Source of the DNA: Acidisoma sp. L85 | GTDB lineage: Bacteria > Pseudomonadota > Alphaproteobacteria > Acetobacterales > Acetobacteraceae | DNA: 64,000 nt | Direction: 5' to 3' | Assembly (NCBI RefSeq): GCF_009765865.1 | Contig: NZ_LMUQ01000084.1 | Span: 18,395-82,394, forward strand | In this document: positions 18,352 through 28,738 of the stretch, piece by piece | Layout: each line of letters starts with the position of its first letter | How positions within the stretch are numbered: the stretch's first letter is position 1 | Program-made: the position numbers and the translations under genes | The notes under the pieces: generated by a model | Databases searched by the model: none | Seen by the model: only the letters and a program-made list of their open reading frames with translations | What the model was told of the DNA's origin: nothing

Positions 18352-19409
18352 CCACCGCGCCGCTGGCGGCGCGGCGCGGCAGGCTGTCGCCGCTCAACCG
18401 GCGGCGCCTCGTTGCGTTCCGCGCGCATCGCCGGGGCTTTTATTCGTTGTGGATCTTCCTCGGCCTCTTCGGCATCAGCCTGTTCGCCGGTTTCGTTGCG
18501 AATGACCGCCCGCTGGTCGTGCGGTTCGAGGGCAAGACGCTTTTCCCGATCTTCACCGATTACAGCGAGGACCGCTTCGGCCCGGACTTCATGCCGACCG
18601 AGGCCGACTATACGGATCCCGATGTCGCGAAGGCGATCCGCGCGCATGGCTGGATGATCTGGCCGCTTATCCCATTTTCCTATGACACAACGGTCGATAA
18701 TCTCGGCCGCGCCGCGCCCTCGCCGCCGAGCTGGCGGAACTGGCTCGGCACGGACGACCAGGCGCGGGACGTGCTGGCCCGGGTGATCTACGGTTTCCGC
18801 ATCTCGGTACTGTTCGGCTTTACGCTGACCGCGCTGGCATCGGCCATCGGCGTATTGGCGGGGGCGGTGCAGGGCTATTATGGCGGGCTTACGGATCTAT
18901 TCTTTCAGCGGTTCATCGAGATCTGGTCGGGGCTGCCCGATCTGTTCATGCTGATCATTCTGTCCTCCATCATCGCGCCGTCCTTCTGGGTGCTTCTCTT
19001 GTTCCTGCTGCTGTTCAACTGGATGAACCTTACCGGCGTGGTGCGCGCCGAGTTTCTGCGTGGCCGGACTTTGGACTATGTGCGTGCCGCCCGCGCTTTG
19101 GGCGTGGGGGATTTCGCGGTGATGCGGCGGCATATCCTGCCCAATGCCCTGGTGGCGACGCTGACCTTCCTGCCCTTCACGCTGTCAGGCTCCGTCACCA
19201 TCCTGGCGAGCCTCGACTTCCTCGGCTTCGGCCTGCCGCCGGGCTCGCCTTCGCTCGGCGAACTCATCTCCCAGGGGCGGAACAATCTACAGGCGCCCTG
19301 GCTGGGCCTCGCCGCCTTCGGGGTGCTGGGCGGCACGCTGATCCTACTGATCTTCATCGGCGAGGCGGTGCGGGACGCTTTCAACCCCCGCAAGACCGGG
19401 TTCCGATGA
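18348..19409 (+). CDS. yejE: ABC transporter permease, YejE type
   Basis: The product is 353 residues from the ATG at 18348, coupled to yejB. A long periplasmic segment after the first helix (about residues 55-130, with [16 protein letters not shown]) is typical of YejE and DppC-like permeases. The cytoplasmic loop [23 protein letters not shown] contacts the ATPase. It overlaps the ATPase gene by 4 bases. Confidence 0.92.
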   Translation: MTTAPLAARRGRLSPLNRRRLVAFRAHRRGFYSLWIFLGLFGISLFAGFVANDRPLVVRFEGKTLFPIFTDYSEDRFGPDFMPTEADYTDPDVAKAIRAHGWMIWPLIPFSYDTTVDNLGRAAPSPPSWRNWLGTDDQARDVLARVIYGFRISVLFGFTLTALASAIGVLAGAVQGYYGGLTDLFFQRFIEIWSGLPDLFMLIILSSIIAPSFWVLLLFLLLFNWMNLTGVVRAEFLRGRTLDYVRAARALGVGDFAVMRRHILPNALVATLTFLPFTLSGSVTILASLDFLGFGLPPGSPSLGELISQGRNNLQAPWLGLAAFGVLGGTLILLIFIGEAVRDAFNPRKTGFR

Positions 19410-21031
19410 GCCTGATCGAAGTCGAGAACCTTACCGTCGCCTTCGGTGAGCGGCGCGTGGTGGAGGATGTGTCCTTCACGCTGGATCGCGGCGAGACCCT
19501 GGCGCTGGTCGGCGAAAGCGGTTCGGGCAAGTCGCTGACAGCGCTGTCGCTGCTGCGTCTTTTGCCGCCGGGCGCGGTCGCCACCGGCCAGATCCGCATC
19601 GACGGGCGGGATGTGCTGGGCATGCCGGAACGCGAGCTACGCAATCTGCGCGGCGGCAAGGCCGGGATGATCTTCCAGGAGCCGATGACCAGCCTCAACC
19701 CGCTGCATCGCATCGGGCGGCAGGTGGCCGAGGCGGTGAGCCTGCACACCAAAGCCACCTTGCCGCGCGACGCGCTGCGCCGCCGTGCGATGACGCTGCT
19801 GGAACAGGCGGGCTTTCCCGATGCGACCCACCGGCTGGATGCCTTTCCGCATCAACTTTCCGGCGGCCAGCGCCAGCGGGTGATGATCGCGATCGCTCTC
19901 GCCAACGATCCGGCGCTGCTGATCGCCGATGAGCCGACGACCGCATTGGATGTGACGATCGAGGCGCAGATCCTGGCGCTGCTGGATGCGCAGAAGGCGG
20001 CGCGGGGGCTGGGGTTGCTGCTGATTACGCATGACCTCGGCATCGTGCAGCAACATGCGGACCGCGTGGCGGTGATGAAGGCCGGGCGGATCGTGGAGAC
20101 CGGGGAGGTGGGCCAGCTTTTCGCCAGGCCGCAACACCCCTACACGCGGATGCTGCTCGCGGCCGAGCCGAAGGGCGGCCCGCCGCCTCTGCCGCTCAAT
20201 CCGGCCCCGGTCATCGCCGCGGAATCCGTGGGCGTGCATTTCGCCATCCGGCGGGGCGTGCTGCGGCGCGCGCAGGGCCATGTCCGCGCGGTGGATGACG
20301 TGTCGCTGGTGGTGCGGCAGGGCGAGACTGTCGGGCTGGTGGGCGAAAGCGGTTCGGGCAAGACCAGCATGGGCTTCGCGATGCTGGGGCTGGAACATGC
20401 CGAGGGCCGCATTCTGTTCGAGGGCCAGGACATCGCGCATCTGCCCGAGCGGCGGTTGCGCGCGATGCGCGCCGATATGCAGATCGTCTTCCAGGACCCC
20501 TTCGGCAGCCTGTCGCCGCGCATGACGGTGGAGGAGATCGTGGCCGAGGGGCTGCGCGTGCATGAGCGCGGCCTGACGGCGGCGCAGCGCCACGCCAAGG
20601 TCGCCGCCGCTTTGGCCGAGGTCGGGCTGCCGGAGAATGCGCTGGAACGGTACCCGCATGAGTTCAGCGGCGGCCAGCGCCAGCGTATCGCCATCGCGCG
20701 GGCCATGGTGCTGGAGCCGCGTTTCGTGGTGCTGGACGAGCCGACCAGCGCGCTGGATCGCTCCGTGCAGACGCAGATCGTCGATCTGCTGCGGCGGCTG
20801 CAGGCGGATCACGGGCTCGCTTACCTGTTCATCAGCCACGACCTGCGCATCGTCCGTGCGCTGGCTCACCGCATCATCGTGCTGCGGCGGGGGCGCGTGG
20901 TGGAGGAAGGTCCGGCCGAGGAGATCTTCGAGAACCCGCAACAGGATTACACACGGGCCCTCATCGCGGCGGCTTTCGAGGGCAAGGCGGTGCTGGACGT
21001 GGACGAGCCGGGGCCGAGTTTCGTGGAGTAG
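19406..21031 (+). CDS. yejF: Double-domain ABC ATPase of peptide importer (YejF-like)
   Basis: The product is 541 residues with two complete ATPase modules. Walker A sites are GESGSGKS (about residue 36) and GESGSGKT (about residue 315); both have the LSGGQRQR or FSGGQRQR signature and a Walker B of [10 protein letters not shown] or [10 protein letters not shown]. Fused ATPases of this kind energise YejABEF and related oligopeptide or microcin C importers. It ends the operon; a palindromic element follows. Confidence 0.92.
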   Translation: MSLIEVENLTVAFGERRVVEDVSFTLDRGETLALVGESGSGKSLTALSLLRLLPPGAVATGQIRIDGRDVLGMPERELRNLRGGKAGMIFQEPMTSLNPLHRIGRQVAEAVSLHTKATLPRDALRRRAMTLLEQAGFPDATHRLDAFPHQLSGGQRQRVMIAIALANDPALLIADEPTTALDVTIEAQILALLDAQKAARGLGLLLITHDLGIVQQHADRVAVMKAGRIVETGEVGQLFARPQHPYTRMLLAAEPKGGPPPLPLNPAPVIAAESVGVHFAIRRGVLRRAQGHVRAVDDVSLVVRQGETVGLVGESGSGKTSMGFAMLGLEHAEGRILFEGQDIAHLPERRLRAMRADMQIVFQDPFGSLSPRMTVEEIVAEGLRVHERGLTAAQRHAKVAAALAEVGLPENALERYPHEFSGGQRQRIAIARAMVLEPRFVVLDEPTSALDRSVQTQIVDLLRRLQADHGLAYLFISHDLRIVRALAHRIIVLRRGRVVEEGPAEEIFENPQQDYTRALIAAAFEGKAVLDVDEPGPSFVE

Positions 21032-21088
21032 CGGGGCGAGCGCCGTGCTTGGGCCTTTTACCAGCAAGCGTTGGCTATGCCGTTGCAC

Positions 21089-21189
21089 CGTCATCCTCGG
21101 CGAAGGCCGAGGATCCACGCCTTGCTTGCGGCGAGAAGGTAGGCGTGGATCTTCGGCCCCAGGCGGGGCGCCCTTCGCCGTAGATGACG
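21089..21189. repeat. Dispersed palindromic element, copy 1
   Basis: The element runs from CGTCATCC to GATGACG. It has an outer hairpin (CCTCGGCGAAGGCCGAGG), then ATCCACGCC and GGCGTGGAT in inverted orientation around a variable centre. It lies between the converging ends of yejF and a DMT exporter. Confidence 0.85.
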
Positions 21190-21207
21190 ATTTACGGGCT
21201 CAATCGC

Positions 21208-22128
21208 TCAATACCCTTGTCGCTTGGTGTAATCGGGCCGCCGGCGCCTCGGCATGCCGGTGGCCAGGAGGGCGCCGCCGACCACAAGGAGTGCGGCGAA
21301 CAGCAAAGACCAGCTCGCCGGGACCAGACCGGTGCCGACCAGCAGAAGGGTCGAGACCGCGGGCGCCAGGTAGGAGAGCGCGCCGAGGAGCGGCAGATGC
21401 CCGTGCTTCGTCGCATGATCCCAGGCGAGGAAAGCGAGACCCGTCGGGCCGATGCCGAGTGCGAGGATGGCAAGCCATTGACCCAGGACGGGCGTGACGG
21501 TGGGCTCGAAAGCGAGATGGCAGGCGCCGCCGGCCACCGCGACGGCGCCGCAGACACCGACGATCATGCCGCTGGGCGTCGATCCGAACCGGCGGTTGAG
21601 CACCGAATAGCCCGACCAGACGAAAGCGCAGCCGAAAGCCGCCGTATAGCCGGCGACTGACCCAATTGCTGTGCCGCTTGGCGGCCGTCCCGTCAGGATG
21701 AGGGTAGTGCCCGCCAAGCCGAGCAGCGCACCGCCGAGATGCCGCGCGCGCAGGCGCTCGCCGCCCGGTGCGGCTGCCGCGAGCAGCACGATCAGCAGCG
21801 GCCAGAGGTAGGCGATCAAGCTGGCCTGCGCCGCCGGTGCCTTGGACAAAGCGAAGAAATAGAGCGCGTGGTACAAGAAGATGCCACAGAAGGCGGTAAG
21901 CCACGGCGCTGCGGGCTGCCAGAGCTGGGCCAATGCGGCCCGGCCGCGCAGCGCGAGTGCCACCATCCCGGACAGGAAGGCGACACCGAAGCTGAGGCAG
22001 AGCAGCTCGAAGGGCGGGATGCCGCGTGCGCGTACCGTCAGCAGAGCAAGTGCGGCCCAAAGCAGGATGGCGACAACACCGATCGCGGTGGCGCGCGATC
22101 TGAAGCCGGCTGTGTCGGTGTCAGCCAT
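21208..22128 (-). CDS. DMT superfamily (EamA) transporter
   Basis: The product is 306 residues with about ten membrane helices and two EamA repeats (first around residues 16-145, second from about 155). It starts with IGVVAILLWAALALLTVRA. EamA proteins export amino acids or other small metabolites; no substrate can be read from the sequence. The pattern GTALILSGRPP-like loop and GPTGLAFLAWDHATKHG resembles the aromatic amino acid exporter YddG group, but only weakly. Confidence 0.85.
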   Translation of the reverse strand: MADTDTAGFRSRATAIGVVAILLWAALALLTVRARGIPPFELLCLSFGVAFLSGMVALALRGRAALAQLWQPAAPWLTAFCGIFLYHALYFFALSKAPAAQASLIAYLWPLLIVLLAAAAPGGERLRARHLGGALLGLAGTTLILTGRPPSGTAIGSVAGYTAAFGCAFVWSGYSVLNRRFGSTPSGMIVGVCGAVAVAGGACHLAFEPTVTPVLGQWLAILALGIGPTGLAFLAWDHATKHGHLPLLGALSYLAPAVSTLLLVGTGLVPASWSLLFAALLVVGGALLATGMPRRRRPDYTKRQGY

Positions 22129-22255
22129 TACGTTTTCCCCAATGCCGGACCGATCCGGGGGAGGTTCGCATCGGGAGTATTGCGCAAGTATGAATAGCGG
22201 CGGCGTCGGAGCCTAGATCGCGATGCTTTAGCGCGAACCAATCCTCACCTCACCA

Positions 22256-22358
22256 CGTCATCCTCGGCGAAGGCCGAGGACCCACGCTTTCGCTTGGGTG
22301 ACGAAGGCGGGGCCGTCCGCGGCAAGGCGTGGATGGCATGCCTACGCATGTCACGACG
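22256..22358. repeat. Dispersed palindromic element, copy 2
   Basis: It begins CGTCATCCTCGGCGAAGG and ends near TCACGACG; the right end is degraded compared with other copies. The centre has GGCAAGGCGTGGATGGC. It lies between the DMT exporter start and the kup end, both on the minus strand. Confidence 0.8.
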
Positions 22359-22371
22359 AAAGTGGCGACGC

Positions 22372-24267
22372 CTAAATCGCGATCCGGACCCCAAGCTCGA
22401 CGACCCGGTCGCTCGGAATACGAAAGAACTCGGTGGCGGACACGGCGTTGCGGGCCAGCACCAGGAACAGCCATAGCCGCCAGAAGGGCAGTTTCGGGAC
22501 CAGAGCTGGGACAATAACCTCGCGGCCGAGGAAATAGCTCGTCTGCATCGGGTCGAAGGGGATGCCGCTTTCTCGCATCTCCTCAAGTGCGCGGGGAATG
22601 TTCGGGCTCTCCTTGAAGCCGTAGCGGACGATGACCCGGTTGACGTTGGGGATCAGCTCCTCGACCTCCGCCCGCTCGGCCGAGGGCACTTCGGGCACGT
22701 CTGCGGTCTGCACCGTCACCAGGAACACCCGCTCGTGCAGCACCTTGTTGTGCTTGAGGTTGTGCAGCAGGGCGTTCGGCACGTAGCCGCCATTGCCGGT
22801 GAGGAAGACGGCGGTGCCCGGCACGCGGATGATGCGGGAAGCGGGAAGCCGGGCGAGGAAGGAGTTCAGCGGCATGCTGTCCTGCTTCCAGCGCTGGAAC
22901 ATGAGATCTCGGCCGCGCTTCCAGGAGGTCATCACGGCCATCAGCACTGCGGCAACGGCGAGGGGCACCCAGCCGCCCTCGGGCAGTTTCAGCAGGTTGG
23001 AGGTGAAGAACAGCGCGTCGATCACGAAGAACGCGCCGAAGACACTGATGACCAGGCCGCGCGACCATTTGAACTGCCGCCTGAAGACCAGCGCCGAGAG
23101 AACCGAGGTGCAGGTGAAGGTGCCGGTCACGGCGATGCCATAGGCGGCCGCGAGGGAAGCGCTGCTACGGAACGACAGAACCAGCACCAGCACGCCGACC
23201 AGCATCATGGTGTTGATCTGCGGCAAGTAGATCTGGCCCTCCTCCACCTCGCTGGTGTGGCGGACGATCATGCGCGGGATGAAGCCGAGCTGCATGCATT
23301 GCCGCGCCATCGAATAGGCGCCGGAGATCATCGCCTGGCTGGCGATGACCGTTGCCGCCGTCGCCAGCAGCACCATCGGCAGCCGGAACCAGACCGGACA
23401 GAGCAGGAAGAACGGATTGTCCAGGGCGTGCGGATCATGAAGGATCAAGGCGCCCTGGCCGAAATAGTTCAGCACGAGGCAGGGCAGCACGAAATACGTC
23501 CAGGCTTTCTGGATCGGGATGCGGCCGAAGTGGCCCATATCCGCGTAAAGCGCCTCGGCGCCCGTCACGCACAGCACAACGGAGCCGAGGATCACGAAGG
23601 TCATGATCCCGTGGTGAAAGGCGAAATACAGGATGTAAGTGGGCGACAGCGCCCGGAGCACCGAGGGGTTGTCGAGGATCTGGAGCAGGCCGAACAAGCC
23701 GATCGTCAGAAACCACAGCGCCATCACCGGACCGAAAACCCGTCCGATCATCGCGGTGCCGCGATACTGCGAGGCGAAGAGCAGCCCGATGACGATGACG
23801 GCGATCGGTAGCACCGCCGGCTTGAGGAAGGGCGAGGTGACTTCCAGGCCCTCGACCGCCGACAGCACCGAGATCGCCGGGGTGATCATGCCGTCGCCGA
23901 AGAACAGACAGGCGCCGACGATCGCGACCAGGGTGACGGCGGCGGCGACGCGGGGCCGCCGGGTGACGCGCTGCGCCAGCACCATCATGGTCAGGATGCC
24001 GCCCTCGCCATTGTTGTCGGCGCGCATCACGAAGGTCACGTATTTCACGGTCACCACGAGGATCAGCGACCAGAAGATCATCGATAGGATACCGAGCACC
24101 GTGCCTGGCGTCAGAGCCGCCGCGCCGAAGACGGAGAGGCAGGTGCTCAAGGTATAGAGCGGGCTGGTGCCGATATCGCCATACACCACGCCCAGCACGC
24201 CCAGCAGCAAGGCGGGCGTGGCAGCGTTTTGGCGGATGGTGGCAACCGCGGCTGGCGATGTGTTCAT
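22372..24267 (-). CDS. kup: Low-affinity potassium transporter Kup
   Basis: The product is 631 residues from the ATG at 24267; a start 69 bases upstream is also open, with no clear ribosome site at either. The N-terminal signature [19 protein letters not shown] (first helix) is diagnostic for Kup, and about twelve helices are followed by a roughly 150-residue cytoplasmic tail. Kup imports potassium with protons and is useful at low pH or under osmotic stress. The C-terminus ends in a conserved [14 protein letters not shown] strand. Confidence 0.95.
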   Translation of the reverse strand: MNTSPAAVATIRQNAATPALLLGVLGVVYGDIGTSPLYTLSTCLSVFGAAALTPGTVLGILSMIFWSLILVVTVKYVTFVMRADNNGEGGILTMMVLAQRVTRRPRVAAAVTLVAIVGACLFFGDGMITPAISVLSAVEGLEVTSPFLKPAVLPIAVIVIGLLFASQYRGTAMIGRVFGPVMALWFLTIGLFGLLQILDNPSVLRALSPTYILYFAFHHGIMTFVILGSVVLCVTGAEALYADMGHFGRIPIQKAWTYFVLPCLVLNYFGQGALILHDPHALDNPFFLLCPVWFRLPMVLLATAATVIASQAMISGAYSMARQCMQLGFIPRMIVRHTSEVEEGQIYLPQINTMMLVGVLVLVLSFRSSASLAAAYGIAVTGTFTCTSVLSALVFRRQFKWSRGLVISVFGAFFVIDALFFTSNLLKLPEGGWVPLAVAAVLMAVMTSWKRGRDLMFQRWKQDSMPLNSFLARLPASRIIRVPGTAVFLTGNGGYVPNALLHNLKHNKVLHERVFLVTVQTADVPEVPSAERAEVEELIPNVNRVIVRYGFKESPNIPRALEEMRESGIPFDPMQTSYFLGREVIVPALVPKLPFWRLWLFLVLARNAVSATEFFRIPSDRVVELGVRIAI

Positions 24268-24590
24268 GTCTTCGTTTGAGATGGGCCGGAGCCGATGAAG
24301 ATCGAGATAGCTAGGCTTCGAAAGGCGCAGCTCCACTCGCGGCTACCGGCGTCCCGCCGTAAAGTCCTGCGAGCCTCAGCCGATCGTGTTTGGACCTTGT
24401 CTGGTTAAGCGGCCGTAACGTCGGATTTGGCGAGACTTACGCGGGCGACGCCCGGCAAGGCAAGCGTCGCGCTGTGACGGTGAGGCGCGCAGGCCAGCTT
24501 TGCCTTGCGAAACGACCGCGTATGTGTATTTAGGCGCGCTTCCCTGCCGGGGCGAGGCATCTCCCCGGCTGTGCTCGTATGCGACCGGAA
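24268..24590. other. Intergenic region and distal rpsF leader
   Basis: No gene is visible between kup and rpsF. A long imperfect hairpin joins GCAAGGCAAGC near 24460 with GCTTTGCCTTGC near 24500, and a 7 bp perfect hairpin joins GCCGGGG (24546-24552) with CCCCGGC (24563-24569). These suggest a structured leader. I could not place a promoter. Confidence 0.5.
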
Positions 24591-24628
24591 CCTCCGGATC
24601 CGCAGCCTCGGGCCGATACATCCGGAGG
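24591..24628 (+). promoter_or_regulatory. Hairpin covering the rpsF ribosome binding site
   Basis: CCTCCGGAT at 24591-24599 is perfectly complementary to ATCCGGAGG at 24620-24628, a 9 bp stem around a 20-base loop. The right arm contains the GGAGG used for the rpsF ATG at 24635. CCG triplets occur in the loop. Known rpsF leaders in other bacteria bind the S6:S18 complex through a structured CCG-containing motif; that this is such a site is inference. Confidence 0.6.
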
Positions 24629-24634
24629 GACAGA

Positions 24635-25117
24635 ATGCCATTATATGAATGCGTCCTAATAGGGCGCAGCGAAATCACGCAGCAGCAGGTCGACACGATC
24701 GCCGACACCATCACGGCGCAGGTGGAAGCCGCCGGCGCCACCGTGCGCAAGCGGGAATACTGGGGCCTCCGCAGCCTCGCGTACCGGGTCAAGAAGAACC
24801 GGAAGGGCCACTACATGCTGCTCGGCCTGGATATCAAACCCGCCGACCTCAATGAGATGGAGCGCCAGCTCTTCCTCAACGAGGACGTGCTGCGCTTCCT
24901 GACGATCCGCGTCGATGAGATCGATGAGGCGCCGTCGGCCGTGCTCTCCCGCAAGTCGGATGATCGCGGCTTCCGTGGGCCGAAGCCCGCTGGGCGCTTC
25001 GACAGCGGCCGTCGCCGCTATGACGACCGTGAGGAATTCCGCGCCCGCGAGGAGTTCCGTGGCCCGCGCGATGACGAAGACGAGCGTGGCGGTGGCCGCC
25101 ATCATGAGGAGGTCTGA
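24635..25117 (+). CDS. rpsF: 30S ribosomal protein S6
   Basis: The product is 160 residues. The S6 fold covers residues 1-100 (MPLYECVLIGRSEITQQQ, YWGLRSLAYRVKKNRKGHY). An extended C-terminal tail of about 55 residues is rich in Arg, Asp, Glu and Gly, usual in alphaproteobacterial S6. The start at 24635 follows GGAGG by 6 bases, and that site is inside a hairpin. It leads rpsF-rpsR-rplI. Confidence 0.97.
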   Translation: MPLYECVLIGRSEITQQQVDTIADTITAQVEAAGATVRKREYWGLRSLAYRVKKNRKGHYMLLGLDIKPADLNEMERQLFLNEDVLRFLTIRVDEIDEAPSAVLSRKSDDRGFRGPKPAGRFDSGRRRYDDREEFRAREEFRGPRDDEDERGGGRHHEEV

Positions 25118-25120
25118 GCC

Positions 25121-25396
25121 ATGAGCGATTCGACAGACGTCAATCCCGCCGCCCGCCGCGCCGCCGTTGGCGCGCGCCGGCCGTTCTATCGCCGCAAGAA
25201 GTCCTGCCCCTTCTCGGGTCCGAACGCGCCCAAGATCGACTACAAGGACGTGCGGCTGTTGTCCCGCTTCCTCAGCGAGCGCGGCAAGATCGTGCCTTCC
25301 CGCATCACGGCGGTCTCCGCCTTGAAGCAGCGCGAGCTGGCACGGGCCATCAAGCGCGCCCGCTTCTTGGCGCTGCTGCCCTACGTCCTGCACTGA
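25121..25396 (+). CDS. rpsR: 30S ribosomal protein S18
   Basis: The product is 91 residues. The core [26 protein letters not shown] is the S18 signature (spanning residues 40-65), preceded by a basic segment with one cysteine (KKSCPFSG). S18 forms a heterodimer with S6. The ATG is 3 bases after rpsF. Confidence 0.97.
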   Translation: MSDSTDVNPAARRAAVGARRPFYRRKKSCPFSGPNAPKIDYKDVRLLSRFLSERGKIVPSRITAVSALKQRELARAIKRARFLALLPYVLH

Positions 25397-25408
25397 GGGG
25401 AGAGCATC

Positions 25409-25975
25409 ATGGCCGCGATCGAATTGATCCTGCTCCAGCGCGTCGAGAAGCTGGGACAGATGGGAGAGGTGGTGAAGGTGAAGCCGGGCTATGCCCGCAA
25501 CTTCCTGCTGCCGCAGAAGAAGGCGCTGCGCGCCACCAAGGACAACCTCGCGAAGTTCGAGGGCAACCGCGTGCATCTCGAGGCGCAGAACATCAAGCGC
25601 CGCGAGGAAGCCGAGCGTATCGCCGAGCGGGTCCACGGCCTGACCGTGACGCTTATCCGCCAGGCGGGTGAAGCCGGCAGCCTTTACGGCTCCGTCTCTA
25701 ACCGCGACATCGCGGAAGGTGCGACGGCCGGCGGGCTGCAGATCAGCCGCGGCCAGGTCGAGCTTGATCACCCGATCAAGACGCTGGGCGTGCGCCAGGT
25801 CCGTGTCGTTCTCCACCCCGAGGTCACCATGAACGTCGCGGTGAATGTCGCGCGTAGCCCCGAGGAAGCCGAGAAGCAGCTCCGTGGCGAGGCCGTTGGC
25901 CGCGCCGCCGAGGAAGAAGGCCCTTCGGCCGCCGATATCTTCGGGACCGAAGAAGAAGCCCCCGAAGCCGCCTGA
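25409..25975 (+). CDS. rplI: 50S ribosomal protein L9
   Basis: The product is 188 residues. The N-terminal domain has the L9 signature [20 protein letters not shown] (residues 16-35); a long helix and the C-terminal domain follow, with an acidic Ala/Glu/Pro tail. L9 binds near the base of the L1 stalk. A strong hairpin begins 8 bases after its stop. Confidence 0.97.
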   Translation: MAAIELILLQRVEKLGQMGEVVKVKPGYARNFLLPQKKALRATKDNLAKFEGNRVHLEAQNIKRREEAERIAERVHGLTVTLIRQAGEAGSLYGSVSNRDIAEGATAGGLQISRGQVELDHPIKTLGVRQVRVVLHPEVTMNVAVNVARSPEEAEKQLRGEAVGRAAEEEGPSAADIFGTEEEAPEAA

Positions 25976-25982
25976 CTTTGCC

Positions 25983-26011
25983 GCGGCCTCTCCCGTGCCG
26001 GGAGGGGCCGC
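25983..26011 (+). terminator. Strong hairpin after rplI
   Basis: GCGGCCTCTCCCG (25983-25995) pairs along all 13 positions, with one G-T pair, with CGGGAGGGGCCGC (25999-26011) around a TGC loop. No T-run follows, so it may act with Rho or stabilise the 3' end. Confidence 0.7.
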
Positions 26012-26242
26012 CCAAGTCTCGCCGCGCTCGGCAAAGACCGAGCCCCAAGCCCCATCCAAATAACCGCGACTCGACGCCCCGGATCGCCCTGCGCGTCAAG
26101 TCTCGCGAGCGGCATTCGCTGTGCGCAACGGTGTCTTTCGCCCGGATTATTACCTCCGTGTTACCTTTGCTTGCGAAATCGCTAAGAGCGGGTTATCGCC
26201 TGTCTGTTGGAGAGCCTGTGCGACGATAGACGAGAGAGTGCC

Positions 26243-27490
26243 ATGCGACAGATGCTGGACCGCTTACTCACCCGCCTGATACGGCAGGGGGGTCTTTCAG
26301 TGATCTGGCCGAATGGCGAGCGCAGCAGCTACGGCCCCGACAAGAACAGCCCCGTTACAATCAAGATCGCCCACGACCGGATGGTGCGCCAATTCGTGCT
26401 GCATCCCGGTCTCGCCATCGGCGAAGCCTACATGGACGGCAGCCTCGCCCCGGTGGATTGCAATATCTACCAGGTGTTGGAGGTTCTGCTGTCGAACCTG
26501 CAGGCCGCCGGCATCGCGGCGGTGCCGACCCTCAAGGGCCGCATCCTCGCCGGAACCATGGTGCGGCGCCTCCGCCAGATCAATTCCACTGTGCGCGCGC
26601 GGCGCAACGTGGCGCATCACTATGACCTCAACGGCCGGCTCTACAGCCTGTTCCTCGACCGCGACCGGCAATATTCCTGCGCCTATTTCCGCACCGGCAC
26701 CGAGACGCTGGAGGAGGCGCAGACCGCCAAGAAGCACCACATCGCCGCCAAGCTGAAGCTCGACCGGCCGGGACTAACGGTGCTCGATATCGGCTGCGGC
26801 TGGGGCGGCATGGCGCTGACCCTGGCGCGCGACTACGGCGCCCGTGTGACCGGCATCACCCTCTCGACCGAACAGCTCAATGAGGCGCGTGCCCGTGCCG
26901 AGGCCGAGGGTCTGTCGGATCGGGTGAAGTTCGAGCTGCTGGATTACCGGGCGGTGCGGGAGACGTACGATCGTGTCGTCTCGGTCGGCATGTTCGAGCA
27001 TGTCGGCGTCAACCATTACCGGACCTTCTTCAATGTGCTCAAGCGCGTGCTGAAGCCGGACGGGGTGGCGCTGCTGCATACCATCGGGCGCAGCGACGGG
27101 CCGGGCACCACCAATAGCTGGATCGCGAAATACATCTTCCCCGGCGGCTATTCCCCCGCCTTGTCCGAGACCATGCTGCCGATCGAGAAATCGGGCCTCC
27201 TCGTCACCGATGTCGAAATCCTGCGGCTGCATTACGCCGAGACGCTGCGGCACTGGCGCCGCCGCTTCGCGGCCAACCGGGACGCCATCAGTACACTGTA
27301 TGACGAGCGCTTTTGCCGGATGTTCGAGTTCTATCTGGCCGGCTCGGAGCTGGCCTTCCGCTATCAGGAACACGTCAATTTCCAGATCCAGATCACCCGC
27401 GAACAGACCGCGGCGCCGCTGACCCGCGATTACATCACCGAGGTTGAGCGCGAGCGCCTGCGCGCCCACGAACCGGCGATGTCCGACTGA
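26243..27490 (+). CDS. cfa: Cyclopropane-fatty-acyl-phospholipid synthase family protein
   Basis: The product is 415 residues from the ATG at 26243. A lipid-binding N-terminal part is followed by a SAM-dependent methyltransferase domain with VLDIGCGWGGMALTLA (about residues 178-193) and SVGMFEHVGVNHY. It would add a methylene bridge to unsaturated acyl chains of membrane phospholipids, an acid and stationary-phase adaptation. Related enzymes make other modified fatty acids, so the exact product is inferred. It is alone, followed by a palindromic element. Confidence 0.88.
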   Translation: MRQMLDRLLTRLIRQGGLSVIWPNGERSSYGPDKNSPVTIKIAHDRMVRQFVLHPGLAIGEAYMDGSLAPVDCNIYQVLEVLLSNLQAAGIAAVPTLKGRILAGTMVRRLRQINSTVRARRNVAHHYDLNGRLYSLFLDRDRQYSCAYFRTGTETLEEAQTAKKHHIAAKLKLDRPGLTVLDIGCGWGGMALTLARDYGARVTGITLSTEQLNEARARAEAEGLSDRVKFELLDYRAVRETYDRVVSVGMFEHVGVNHYRTFFNVLKRVLKPDGVALLHTIGRSDGPGTTNSWIAKYIFPGGYSPALSETMLPIEKSGLLVTDVEILRLHYAETLRHWRRRFAANRDAISTLYDERFCRMFEFYLAGSELAFRYQEHVNFQIQITREQTAAPLTRDYITEVERERLRAHEPAMSD

Positions 27491-27545
27491 GGCAGCGAGG
27501 GGCCGGAAGCGTGACGTTTCGGGTTTGAACCGCGTTCACTCCCCG

Positions 27546-27634
27546 CGTCATGCTCGGCGCAGGCCGGGGATCCACGCCTTGGCTTCGGCGACTAAGCAAA
27601 GGCGTGGATGGCACGCCTTCGCGTGCCCTGGCGG
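27546..27634. repeat. Dispersed palindromic element, copy 3
   Basis: It begins CGTCATGCTCGGCGCAGG, has ATCCACGCC and GGCGTGGAT as inner inverted repeats, and a right hairpin GGCACGCCTTCGCGTGCC. The terminal TGACG is lost. It lies between the converging ends of cfa and a glycosyltransferase. Confidence 0.85.
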
Positions 27635-27673
27635 ATCTGTGGATTGCGGTTCAAGCCACAGACATCCGGCGCT

Positions 27674-28528
27674 CTAAAACCTGCCCCTGAAGCGTGGCGG
27701 CAAGACCAGCCGGGTGTGGCCGTGGATGTTCAGCGCGAAGCGATAGGTCTCCGCCTCCAGCCCGGCCTGGCTCGCCACCACCTGATCGAGCAACCGTGCC
27801 AAAGGTTGCTGCCTAGGCTCGAAGTCTCCGGCTTCCTCCGGCAAGTTCCCGACGGCGTGCAGCCGGTCGAGCCATTCCTGGTCGGGGCCGCGCTGATGCA
27901 GCGAGGAATGCGCGTCGGCCCAGGCCATGCCTCGGGTCTGGGCGAGACGGCGGAGGCCGCGGTCGCGGTCGAAATAGCGCAGGTGGAACATATAGAGGTG
28001 CTCGAAGACCACGGGCGCGGCCACGCTGTGAAAACCCGCTGGCCAGGTGACGGGCTCGCGAATGAGCGCCGGCTTACACAGCGCCGAGTTGAACCATAGC
28101 CAGCGCCGCTGCTCGCTAATCGGCTGGGCTATATCGATCGCCGCTTCGTCGTCCGGCCGGTGCCACACTTCCAGGCCGATCGCGTTCAGCACGCCACCCT
28201 TCATCGCCATGGCGCAATCGGCGAGGTCCCGGTGGTGGCGCGGATCGGCGACGAGCAACTCGTCCACATCGACATGGATAACGGCGTCGTAGCGCCGCAG
28301 CAGTTCGGCGCAGAATGACGAGACGAGCCGTGCCCGCCCGGATTCGTCCTTTGGGCTGCGCGGCAGGCGGATCACTTTGATCTCGCCGAGATGATCGGTG
28401 GTGCCGTCATCGGAGCCGTGGTCGATCACGTAGCAGTTCCTGGCACCCACCTGCCTGGCGTAGTGGCGGCACCACGGGTCCATGTAGTCGGGATCGTTGT
28501 AGACCATGGTAACGGCGGCAAGCTGCAT
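27674..28528 (-). CDS. Glycosyltransferase family 2-like protein
   Basis: The product is 284 residues. It begins LAAVTMVYNDPDYMDPWCRHY and has YVIDHGSDDGTTD and HVDVDELLV, the nucleotide-sugar and metal-binding DxD-like pattern of the glycosyltransferase 2 (GT92-like) group. It lacks membrane segments. Such proteins usually add sugars to surface or secreted glycans; acceptor and donor are unknown. It has no glycan genes beside it. Confidence 0.75.
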   Translation of the reverse strand: MQLAAVTMVYNDPDYMDPWCRHYARQVGARNCYVIDHGSDDGTTDHLGEIKVIRLPRSPKDESGRARLVSSFCAELLRRYDAVIHVDVDELLVADPRHHRDLADCAMAMKGGVLNAIGLEVWHRPDDEAAIDIAQPISEQRRWLWFNSALCKPALIREPVTWPAGFHSVAAPVVFEHLYMFHLRYFDRDRGLRRLAQTRGMAWADAHSSLHQRGPDQEWLDRLHAVGNLPEEAGDFEPRQQPLARLLDQVVASQAGLEAETYRFALNIHGHTRLVLPPRFRGRF

Positions 28529-28614
28529 GCGAGACTTTTAACTCGATTTAGCAACGAGCGTCTGCGGCAAAAACGGGAGTTTTGTTCGGGTCGGCGGTAG
28601 CGGTCGGCCCACCT

Positions 28615-28700
28615 CGTCATGCTCGGCGAAGGCCGCATCCACGCCTTTTGGAGCCGCGGCGAGGAAAGGCGGGGATTCTCGGCCTTCGCCGAGGATGACG
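28615..28700. repeat. Dispersed palindromic element, copy 4
   Basis: It begins CGTCATGCTCGGCGAAGG and ends CGAGGATGACG, with CTCGGCCTTCGCCGAGG as right hairpin. The inner ATCCACGCC and GGCGGGGAT arms are retained. It lies upstream of the glycosyltransferase and downstream of the phosphodiesterase gene. Confidence 0.85.
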
Positions 28701-28738
28701 TTGGGGAGTCATCGCGGGCGTGGGCTGAGCCGACAGGA

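Noticed and set aside
22735..23811. Plus-strand open frame opposite kup, rich in His, Gln and Asp
   Set aside because: The composition is what the antisense of a membrane protein gene gives. Kup is well supported on the minus strand.
24268..24590. tRNA or TPP-type riboswitch in the leader before rpsF
   Set aside because: Hairpins are present but no cloverleaf, acceptor stem or conserved riboswitch core could be found.
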